13,875 nt of DNA from Parapedobacter lycopersici_A (lineage in GTDB: Bacteria; Bacteroidota; Bacteroidia; Sphingobacteriales; Sphingobacteriaceae), in the NCBI RefSeq assembly GCF_040395035.1, contig NZ_JBEBRB010000065.1:1-13875 (forward strand), written 5' to 3'. The notes under the pieces were generated by a model. The model worked only from the letters and a program-made list of their open reading frames with translations. It was not told the origin of the DNA and searched no databases. The position numbers and the translations under genes are program-made. This document shows, in pieces, positions 7,129 to 13,054 of the stretch (the first letter of the stretch is position 1; every line of letters starts with the position of its first letter).

Positions 7129-8154
7129 ATGGAACATACAACATTATCACTCCGAGAACAATACGAAGCTTTCAAAACCGAAAACCCCAAGGTACGCATA
7201 CGTGACGCCGCCAGACAGCTAGGTGTTTCTGAAGCGGACCTGGTTGCCACCGGCGAACGGAACGTGGCGCTGAAGCCCGAATTTGAAAATATCCTGAAAG
7301 AGATCAGCACATTGGGCTATGTGATGGCGCTTACACGGAACGACCATGCCGTGCACGAGCGCAAGGGAACATACACCAAAGCAACATTCAATGGGCACGT
7401 TGGCCTCGTTGTAAACCCCGATATCGATCTGCGGCTTTTTATGAATGCATGGCATTTCGGCTTTGCAGTCCATGAAGGAGAGCGTCAGAGCCTGCAGTTT
7501 TTCGATCAGGATGGCGAAGCCGTACACAAGATTTACCTAACTGAGCAAAGCGATGTTCCGGCATACCAGGCATTGGTAACAAAATACACAGCCGATACAC
7601 AGGGCATTCCTTTAGCCACCAGTCCGGTTGATAAGACCGTGGAAGAAACTCCCGACAACGAAATTGATCTGGCTGGTTTTCGACAAGCCTGGCTCGATTT
7701 GAAAGACACCCATGAATTCTTCGGTATGTTACGCAAGTTTGGCGTTGCACGTCACCAGGCCATGCGACTGGCTCCGGCGGGTCATGCGACGGAAATTTCC
7801 GTACCTTCCTTAAAGCGTATTCTCGAGGGTGCGTCCGAACGCGACCTGGATATCATGGTGTTTATCGGCAGTCGCGGATGTATCCAGATTCACACCGGAA
7901 AAACCAAAAAATTACTGCAGACAGGACCTTGGTTTAACGTACTCGATCCCGAGTTCAACATGCATCTTCGCGAAGATGCCATTACCAGCGTATGGCTCGT
8001 CAAAAAACCGACGGAAGATGGCATCGTAACCAGTCTGGAAGTCTTCGATAAGGAAGGCAATATCATTGTGCAGTTTTTTGGAAAGCGCAAACCGCGTATT
8101 CCGGAACGCGAAGACTGGCGGCAGGTCGTGGCAGACTATGCCGTGGCTATTTAA
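7129..8154 (+). CDS. hmuS: Haemin-degrading factor, HemS/ChuS family
   Basis: A 341-residue cytosolic haem-binding protein of the HemS/ChuS/PhuS/HmuS family, built of two tandem ChuX-like domains (about 10-165 and 185-340) joined by a polar linker. Members receive haem after import; some degrade it to a tetrapyrrole, others carry it to haem oxygenase. The N-terminal LREQYEAFKTENPKVRIRDA and the LGVSEADLVATG helix are typical. His195 in DTHEFFGML falls at the position of the axial ligands His193 (ChuS) and His196 (HemS). The frame is open further upstream to 7060 inside hmuV, but the ATG at 7129 gives the normal family length and begins with the usual MEHTTLSLREQYEAFK-type N-terminus. It is the last gene of the operon and is followed directly by a strong terminator. 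Confidence 0.92.
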   Translation: MEHTTLSLREQYEAFKTENPKVRIRDAARQLGVSEADLVATGERNVALKPEFENILKEISTLGYVMALTRNDHAVHERKGTYTKATFNGHVGLVVNPDIDLRLFMNAWHFGFAVHEGERQSLQFFDQDGEAVHKIYLTEQSDVPAYQALVTKYTADTQGIPLATSPVDKTVEETPDNEIDLAGFRQAWLDLKDTHEFFGMLRKFGVARHQAMRLAPAGHATEISVPSLKRILEGASERDLDIMVFIGSRGCIQIHTGKTKKLLQTGPWFNVLDPEFNMHLREDAITSVWLVKKPTEDGIVTSLEVFDKEGNIIVQFFGKRKPRIPEREDWRQVVADYAVAI

Positions 8155-8160
8155 CAAAAG

Positions 8161-8192
8161 AAAAGGGGTGTCCGTACGGATACCCTTTTTTT
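8161..8192 (+). terminator. Intrinsic terminator of the haem operon
   Basis: GGGTGTCC (8166-8173) pairs with GGATACCC (8178-8185) through a GTAC tetraloop, with one G-U wobble, and is followed at once by seven T. An AAAA run precedes the stem. It starts 6 bp after the hmuS stop. Confidence 0.9.
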
Positions 8193-8246
8193 ATGCAGCG
8201 ATGATCGCATATACCCGTCTCCTGTCAAAGCCAATTTTTTTGTATT

Positions 8247-8281
8247 TTATTTATAATCTGTCTAAATAATTTATATCTTTG
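8247..8281 (+). promoter_or_regulatory. Promoter with haem-operon operator, driving the short unit
   Basis: A perfect TTATTTA-N9-TAAATAA repeat (8247-8253, 8263-8269) is followed after 4 bp by TATCTTTG (8274-8281), an exact -7 match. The -33 position, 20 bp upstream, is TTTA (8250-8253), 3 of 4 to TTTG, inside the left operator arm. The register is identical to that at hmuR (operator 906, -33 at +3, -7 at +27), with 25 of 35 positions the same. It points away from hmuS, downstream of its terminator, so it should drive a separate transcript that starts near 8286. Confidence 0.6.
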
Positions 8282-8285
8282 AACC

Positions 8286-8427
8286 AGCCCACCGGTATGG
8301 TCGGCATCAGGGATCGGCAAACCACCTGATAATGAACGGGAATAAAAATCTATATGGTTTGTTTTATATAGTTGTTTAGTTTAGTTAGTGAAACCCCGCT
8401 GATGTGAATCACCGGGGTTTATTTTTT
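8286..8427 (+). ncRNA. Candidate iron/haem-responsive small RNA
   Basis: A stretch of about 140 nt is bounded by its own promoter/operator (8247-8281) and a + oriented intrinsic terminator (8391-8427), with no + strand gene after it and the next gene, on the - strand, ending at 8451. Internal structure includes a hairpin ATCAGG (8306-8311) / CCTGAT (8325-8330) with a 13-nt loop. CAAACCA in that loop (8318-8324) is fully complementary to TGGTTTG at 8355-8361, which could form a pseudoknot or switch. The 3' part is U-rich. The only ORFs are of 10 codons (8297-8329) and 15 codons (8332-8379). I do not recognise a known RNA family. Role by analogy: an sRNA made under iron or haem limitation. Existence is well supported by signals, function is inference. 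Confidence 0.5.
8391..8427 (+). terminator. Intrinsic terminator of the short unit
   Basis: AAACCCCG (8391-8398) pairs with CGGGGTTT (8413-8420). Inside, after a C-C mismatch, TGAT and ATCA extend the stem around a GTGA loop. ATTTTTT follows on the + strand. On the - strand no U-tract follows the stem, so it is poor as a terminator for the converging amidohydrolase gene and points to a + strand transcript. Confidence 0.8.
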
Positions 8428-8450
8428 ATCCCCGCATAGCGCTTTCATTG

Positions 8451-9713
8451 TCAAATGTGCCGCGTGTATCCGGCATCCTTCCAATAAAGGCGGCCTTCAT
8501 GCATCAGGGCAACTGTTTCGGAAATCCGTGAAACCGCTTCCGCGGAACAGCTTGCATCCACCAATACCAGTGCTGCATCATCACCCACTTTTGGCCATTG
8601 CATCGTTCCGTCATCGGTTAAAGGAAGTACGTTTTGCGTAGCAAAACCCAATGTTCTGGAAAGGTCAAATTCAGTCACCCAGCCATACAGCTCAGCCATC
8701 AGGTTAGCCTTCTGCAACATATTTCCCGTGCCAAATGTACTCCAGTAATCCTGAACATTATCATTGCCGACAAGCACGTCTACACCATATTTCATCAGTG
8801 CGGGAATTGGCATCACCGCGCCGCGGAATGGAATGGAAGAAACGATTCCAACATTGGCCTCGGCCAATTTCTCTGCAATCCGTGCGATTTCATCCGGTTG
8901 GAGGTAAGCCAGCGCAAACGCATGACTCACGAACGTCTTCCCCTGTAACTGCGGATTCCGCAGTACTTGTTCTGCTAGGTATTCCATGGTACGTATGCCC
9001 TCTTTTCCGGCATCGTGCAGGTGAATATCAATTCCTTTATGGTGATCCACTGCCAGCTGAACCGTAAAATCAATTGCCTTTTCAATAGCAGCGTCGATAC
9101 TGAAAGGATCCAGTCCGCCAATGAAATTTACATGCTCCAGCTGCGCAGCTTCCTTCAACAAGGGAGCGGAGTCCGTATAGTAGAGTCCATGTTGCGGGAA
9201 AGCAACCAGTTCTGCTTTAAAACGTTCCTTTTTATGGTCCAGCGCCGCTAACAGATGTTCCAGCGAACGGAGACCGGATGTGGTATCCACATTGAAATGC
9301 GTCCGGGCAAACGTGGTGCCATAATGCTGCAGGAGATCAATCAGCAATTCCGCCCGGCGGGTAGACGTTTTTAGCAACTCCGGAATGATCTCCCGTTCAT
9401 AAGCAATCATGTCCTGAACGGTCCGTCGCTTTGGCGAAAGTGCCTGCCATGGCAAACCGTACAGGGTCTTATCCAGGTGGACGTGCATGTCCCGGAATGC
9501 CGGCAGCATCAGCAATTCTTTTGCGTCGACCGCATCCGTAGAGTGTTCATTATTTGGGTTTATTCCGGTTATTTTTCCGTCGTTGATCTCCATGCAGAAC
9601 AAATCGGTCTGTGTACCTGTGACCCCATTTTCATCCGTGATAAATGCCGTTTCCAGCCGGACATTTTTTATTGTGTACTTACCCGCCGCGAGGGTGGCAT
9701 ATGTTGTTTCCAT
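8451..9713 (-). CDS. Cytosine-deaminase-like amidohydrolase, no signal peptide
   Basis: A 420-residue metal-dependent hydrolase of the amidohydrolase superfamily, closest in motif style to the CodA (cytosine/isoguanine/creatinine deaminase) group. Metal and active-site marks by position: HVHLDKT with His77 and His79, FPQHG with Gln174, DIHLHD with His231, SHAF with His264, and GNDN with Asp318. At the site of the CodA catalytic Glu217 (H-x-x-E) this protein has Asp234, whereas its paralogue at 10440-11795 keeps Glu. The N-terminus shows no leader, so it is probably cytosolic. It is the last gene of a three-gene - strand cluster, 61 bp after the ankyrin gene. The substrate is unknown; a deaminated or hydrolysed cyclic amide or amidine is likely. 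Confidence 0.85.
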   Translation of the reverse strand: METTYATLAAGKYTIKNVRLETAFITDENGVTGTQTDLFCMEINDGKITGINPNNEHSTDAVDAKELLMLPAFRDMHVHLDKTLYGLPWQALSPKRRTVQDMIAYEREIIPELLKTSTRRAELLIDLLQHYGTTFARTHFNVDTTSGLRSLEHLLAALDHKKERFKAELVAFPQHGLYYTDSAPLLKEAAQLEHVNFIGGLDPFSIDAAIEKAIDFTVQLAVDHHKGIDIHLHDAGKEGIRTMEYLAEQVLRNPQLQGKTFVSHAFALAYLQPDEIARIAEKLAEANVGIVSSIPFRGAVMPIPALMKYGVDVLVGNDNVQDYWSTFGTGNMLQKANLMAELYGWVTEFDLSRTLGFATQNVLPLTDDGTMQWPKVGDDAALVLVDASCSAEAVSRISETVALMHEGRLYWKDAGYTRHI

Positions 9714-9739
9714 ACGATTACGATTACGTTGTCAATTAT

Positions 9740-9766
9740 TACCCCTACACTCCAATAAGTGGGGTA
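9740..9766 (-). promoter_or_regulatory. Intercistronic hairpin between the ankyrin and amidohydrolase genes
   Basis: TACCC (9740-9744) pairs with GGGTA (9762-9766) and CACT (9748-9751) with AGTG (9758-9761), leaving a 3-nt bulge and a 6-nt loop. It fills the middle of the 61-bp gap. No U-tract follows in the direction of transcription, so a role in mRNA stability or partial termination is more likely than full termination. Confidence 0.4.
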
Positions 9767-9774
9767 TTCGGAGC

Positions 9775-10440
9775 CTACGGTTTCAGAATATCCACAATAG
9801 CGTTAAAACCTCTTGACCGAGCATGCTGCAGTGGCGTTACCCCATCGTGATCAGGGATATTAAGGTCTGCTCCCGCTGTTTTCAGAAGCCGTACAATCTC
9901 CTGGTAACTTTCACTTCCATCACCCAGTACAATGGCTTCCATTAACGCTGTCCAGCCCAACCGGTTAACATGATCAATGGGATAGCCGGTCGTCTCCACC
10001 AGCAACCGGACAGTTTCCACGTGACCGCGTTCACAGGCCGGTATCAGCGCAGTGCCGTAATACCGGTTAAAAACGTCGAAACGGGCGCCGTGGCTCAAGA
10101 ACAAGCGGACAAGCTCCGTTTGACCACTTGCACCCGCATACAGAAACGGACTATTCAAATTATCGGCCTGCTGATTCACATCCGCTCCGTATTTAACCAA
10201 AAGCTCTGCCATTTCAGTATGCCGGTTGTTGGTTGCAATCAATAGCAGGGAACGTTTGTTTTCATCTACGGTGTTGATGGCAGCACCCCGATCCAGTGCC
10301 AACTTCACCCCCGGAACATCGTTTTTTCTCACTAAGCTTAAAATATCCTGCATTCCTTCTGTGTTCAAATTTCCAGTTGTTGAGTGAGACGAGACCCCCG
10401 TTACCAGGAGGACCAGTAAAAAAGAAAGCGCTTTCATCAT
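9775..10440 (-). CDS. Exported ankyrin-repeat protein
   Basis: A 221-residue protein with a hydrophobic Sec-type signal peptide (about 1-18) followed by five to six ankyrin repeats covering about 30-221. Repeat marks are LALDRGAAIN, ELLVKYGADVN, RLFLSHGARFD, RLLVETTGYPID, RLLKTAGADLN and GVTPLQHARSRG. No catalytic domain is present, so it is probably a periplasmic binding or scaffold protein. Its ATG overlaps the stop of the upstream amidohydrolase by one base (TGATG), which suggests coupled translation and a shared task; bacterial exported ankyrin proteins sometimes bind or protect a neighbouring enzyme (Pseudomonas AnkB with catalase is a known case of linkage). Met2 is an equally good start. 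The partner is inference. Confidence 0.82.
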   Translation of the reverse strand: MMKALSFLLVLLVTGVSSHSTTGNLNTEGMQDILSLVRKNDVPGVKLALDRGAAINTVDENKRSLLLIATNNRHTEMAELLVKYGADVNQQADNLNSPFLYAGASGQTELVRLFLSHGARFDVFNRYYGTALIPACERGHVETVRLLVETTGYPIDHVNRLGWTALMEAIVLGDGSESYQEIVRLLKTAGADLNIPDHDGVTPLQHARSRGFNAIVDILKP

Positions 10441-11795
10441 CAGGCAATATCCGTGAAAACAAGATTACCTTGATAGATCAGTGACCTGACGGGTGAAATC
10501 CGTGAAACGGCTTCTGCGGAACAGCTCGCATCCACCAGCACCACATTGGCGTCATCTCCCGCTTTTGGCCATTGCTGCACCCCATTGTTATCCAGCGGTA
10601 ATGTACCGGCCGTTGCCAGCTTTAACATCCTGGACAAGCCAAGTTCCGTTGAATGGCCATACAGCTGCGCAGCAAGATTAGCCTTTTCCAGTACACTCCC
10701 CGTCCCAAACGTGTTCCAGTGGTCAACAATGCTGTCATTTCCGGTCATTACCTTCACCTGGTGCTTCAATAACGTGGGAATCGGCATTGTCAACCATCCG
10801 AAAGGAACGGTAGACACGATGCCAATTTGCGCAGCACCCAGTTTTTCGGCCACTTCCTCTTGCTTTATCTCACCCAGTTTTCCTAATACGAAGCAATGGC
10901 TCAAGTAGGTTTTTCCTTTCAGTACCGGGTTTTCGTTTACCTTATCAATCAGGTATTCCACCGTCTTCAGTCCCGATTCGCCCGATTCATGCAGGTGAAT
11001 ATCAATGCCCTTATTATGATCTAAAGCCAATTGCACGGTAAAGTCCATGGTTTTCTCGATGGCGCCGTCAATTGAATACGGATCGACCCCGCCGATAAAA
11101 TCAATATCCATTGTGGCCGCTTCTTTCAGGTAGGGTGCCGTATCCGTATAAAACACACCGTGCTGCGGAAAAGCCACCAATTCTGCCCCGAATACCTTAC
11201 GCTTGTTTTCCAAGGCTACCTGGAGGTTCCTGAGCGAATCCAATTTCGAGGTCGGTTCAATGTTAACATGGCTGCGGGCAAACGACGTACCTTTCGATTG
11301 CAGCAATTCAATGAGTTTTTCGGCTTTATAGGTCGAATTTTTAAGCAGTTCGGGCAATATCCGTTGCTCCAGCGCTATCATCCCCTTGACGCCCCCTGCT
11401 CCGCTCCTCACGGCCTGCCACCGCTCGCCATAAAATGTCTTATCCAAGTGGATGTGCATATCGCGGAACGACGGAAGCATCAGCAGCCCTTTCGCATCCA
11501 TTGCATCAGCGTCAGGCTGATTGGGACTTATCGTTTCAATTTTGCCGTCTGCTATTGTTACCGAAAAAAGTGCTGTTTCCGTAGCAATGACCGTATCACC
11601 GTCATACATAAAACCCGTTTCCAGTCGGACGTTTTTTAGCATATAGCGACCAGTAGGTTGCACGGTACCTCCCTTCGTGTTTTCAGCAGGCTCACCCGGG
11701 CGTACATGTAATGTTCCGGGCACAACAGCCAGTCCGGCCAGACCCAATGTTGAGCTTTTGAGAAAATCTTTGCGTGATATTATTGGCATCTCCAT
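10440..11795 (-). CDS. Exported cytosine-deaminase-like amidohydrolase
   Basis: A 451-residue paralogue of the 8451-9713 product, similar along its whole length from the YMLKNVRLETGF stretch onward. It has an extra N-terminal leader, SRKDFLKSS followed by a hydrophobic segment up to about residue 27. This resembles the twin-arginine motif with Lys in the second position, so export of the folded metalloenzyme to the periplasm is likely. Active-site marks are HIHLDKT (His114, His116), FPQHG (Gln211), DIHLHE (His267, Glu270), SHCF (His300) and GNDS (Asp354); Glu270 matches the CodA catalytic Glu. It is the first gene of the cluster, 199 bp downstream of araC on the same strand, and overlaps the ankyrin gene by one base. 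Met3 is an alternative start. The substrate is unknown. Confidence 0.85.
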   Translation of the reverse strand: MEMPIISRKDFLKSSTLGLAGLAVVPGTLHVRPGEPAENTKGGTVQPTGRYMLKNVRLETGFMYDGDTVIATETALFSVTIADGKIETISPNQPDADAMDAKGLLMLPSFRDMHIHLDKTFYGERWQAVRSGAGGVKGMIALEQRILPELLKNSTYKAEKLIELLQSKGTSFARSHVNIEPTSKLDSLRNLQVALENKRKVFGAELVAFPQHGVFYTDTAPYLKEAATMDIDFIGGVDPYSIDGAIEKTMDFTVQLALDHNKGIDIHLHESGESGLKTVEYLIDKVNENPVLKGKTYLSHCFVLGKLGEIKQEEVAEKLGAAQIGIVSTVPFGWLTMPIPTLLKHQVKVMTGNDSIVDHWNTFGTGSVLEKANLAAQLYGHSTELGLSRMLKLATAGTLPLDNNGVQQWPKAGDDANVVLVDASCSAEAVSRISPVRSLIYQGNLVFTDIA

Positions 11796-11859
11796 TTTAT
11801 TTCCTGTTTCTGTTGATATTATTTACAACGATTAAATCGCCCGAATTCCGGTATTAACC

Positions 11860-11899
11860 AAAAAAAGCGGCTAACTAATGGCAGTTATCACCTCGTTAG
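11860..11899 (-). promoter_or_regulatory. Possible leader hairpins with U-run
   Basis: In the leader of the amidohydrolase cluster, TAACT and AGTTA (11872-11876, 11883-11887) can pair, or alternatively CTAAC with GTTAG (11871-11875, 11895-11899). On the - strand a run of seven T (11866 to 11860) follows. This has the outline of an attenuator, but the stems are short and AT-rich. Confidence 0.2.
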
Positions 11900-11931
11900 G
11901 TAAACGGCCAGAACAGTGGACGGGATATTGA

Positions 11932-11959
11932 CAAAGGTACAGTGTTCCAAGTCTGGAAC
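11932..11959 (-). promoter_or_regulatory. Promoter and operator of the amidohydrolase cluster
   Basis: On the - strand TACCTTTG (11939 to 11932) is an exact -7 box. Directly upstream of it lies a perfect inverted repeat, GTTCCA (11944-11949) - N4 - TGGAAC (11954-11959), occupying the space between -7 and -33. No clear TTTG is seen at -33, which fits an activated promoter. Transcription would begin near 11927 and give a leader of about 130 nt. The AraC-type gene just upstream is the obvious candidate regulator, although AraC proteins often use direct repeats. The rest of the 11796-11994 gap holds only the weak leader hairpins listed separately. Confidence 0.45.
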
Positions 11960-11994
11960 CGATGGGTAATTTCTGCCATTCCTTGTAAAATTTA

Positions 11995-12864
11995 TCACTT
12001 TTTCCGGAATGCAGTCGGCGTCATTCCCGTCTGGCTTTTAAAGAAATTTGAAAAATAGGCATGGTCTGCGAAACCCAATTCAAAAGCGATCTCCTTGATC
12101 GAAAAATCCGTACCCTGGAGTAATCGTTTAGCTTCAATGCAGACCCGCTGGTGAATGAGCTGCGTAGCTGATATTTTCAATTGCTTTTTACAAAGTATAT
12201 TCAGGTAATTGGCCGAAATATGTAGCTTGTCTGCATAAAAGGCGACAAACTTCTGTTCCTTGAAGCACTCATCGATCAGCATATTAAACTTTGCCAATCT
12301 GGGATTCGACTGATAAACTTTAAATTCCGCGAAGGTATGTTCAGCCTCGCGGCTTACAATGGCTGCAATGACGGCCGCACGCGCGTTGATCAAATGAACC
12401 AGTGAATCAGACCCCTTTAGTTCATTTCTAATGGCATTGAATTCATAAAGCAGGAGCTCAAACGCCCGACCGGTCAATCGGATTACCGGATGGTTCTGGT
12501 AATTGGTAAAGGAAAACCGGAAGTACGGAGCAAACTGCTCAAAAAACGGGCGTTCCACCATTAGCTGATATCCGATTGTTCCGGGTTCAATATCCCACTT
12601 GTGGATCTGTCCCGGAAACAGCACATGCACCTCGTGGTTACCTAATGGATAAGCTATGGAATCTATGGTATGGACACCGGCAGCCCGGTCAAAGAGTATA
12701 ATGATAAAAAAATCATGTTTATGCGCTTTTTCGATATGCCGTTCGCCGTGGAGCTCATTAAACAGGATCTCGTCACGCCCCGCGGCCTGGTCCTTCCGGA
12801 AGCCCGCTATCCCGATATTAGGGGCAGTACCGCCTATATCATGCATATGCGCCATATCAACCAT
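11995..12864 (-). CDS. AraC-family transcriptional regulator
   Basis: A 289-residue regulator with an N-terminal cupin-like sensing domain (about 30-130; HIEKAHKHDFFIIILF and VHVLFPGQIHKW) and a C-terminal AraC double helix-turn-helix (about 205-288). The C-terminal hallmarks are ISANYLNILCKKQLKISATQLI in the first HTH and IKEIAFELGFADHAYFSNFFK plus TGMTPTAFRKK in the second. The three His in the cupin part could bind a small ligand. It lies upstream of the amidohydrolase cluster on the same strand, so it most likely activates that cluster in response to its substrate. Met4 and Met7 are alternative starts. Family firm, target and ligand inferred. Confidence 0.9.
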   Translation of the reverse strand: MVDMAHMHDIGGTAPNIGIAGFRKDQAAGRDEILFNELHGERHIEKAHKHDFFIIILFDRAAGVHTIDSIAYPLGNHEVHVLFPGQIHKWDIEPGTIGYQLMVERPFFEQFAPYFRFSFTNYQNHPVIRLTGRAFELLLYEFNAIRNELKGSDSLVHLINARAAVIAAIVSREAEHTFAEFKVYQSNPRLAKFNMLIDECFKEQKFVAFYADKLHISANYLNILCKKQLKISATQLIHQRVCIEAKRLLQGTDFSIKEIAFELGFADHAYFSNFFKSQTGMTPTAFRKK

Positions 12865-12927
12865 TTTGCCATTCGCAATACAGCCGGTCGGCCGGGCCGC
12901 TTTCTCATTTTGAAAAACAGCTACCCT

Positions 12928-12941
12928 AAACGCCGGCGTTT
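12928..12941. promoter_or_regulatory. 14-bp perfect palindrome upstream of the AraC gene
   Basis: AAACGCCGGCGTTT is its own reverse complement and lies 64 bp upstream of the regulator's start, within the 190-bp gap 12865-13054. It could be an autoregulatory site. As RNA it would give only a 5-bp stem with a CCGG loop and no U-tract, so it is a poor terminator for the M23 gene upstream. Confidence 0.35.
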
Positions 12942-12985
12942 TACGATTGTGAAATTTATAAAAAAATCGGAATGTTTTTATGCAA

Positions 12986-13021
12986 CAACGAATGCGTCAA
13001 CTGACAGGTCACGTTTCGTTG
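12986..13021. repeat. Nested inverted repeats 3' of the M23 gene
   Basis: CAACGAA (12986-12992) and TTCGTTG (13015-13021) are perfectly complementary and enclose TGAC-AG-GTCA (13002-13011). An overlapping pair GTCAAC/GTTGAC (12996-13001, 13018-13023) offers another fold. On the - strand it follows the M23 stop by 34 bp, but the nearest T-run (12961-12966) is about 20 nt beyond the stem. It may be a 3' end structure or a protein site; no clear choice. Confidence 0.3.
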
Positions 13022-13054
13022 ACTGCAGTGGAATCAGCTTGGGTTGCATGGCTA

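Noticed and set aside
8391..8427. Terminator of the - strand amidohydrolase gene
   Set aside because: The T-run follows the stem only on the + strand; on the - strand no U-tract follows. Some bidirectional action cannot be excluded.
11160..11639. 159-codon + strand ORF
   Set aside because: It lies wholly antisense to the exported amidohydrolase, whose motifs are intact, and its translation has no recognisable domain.
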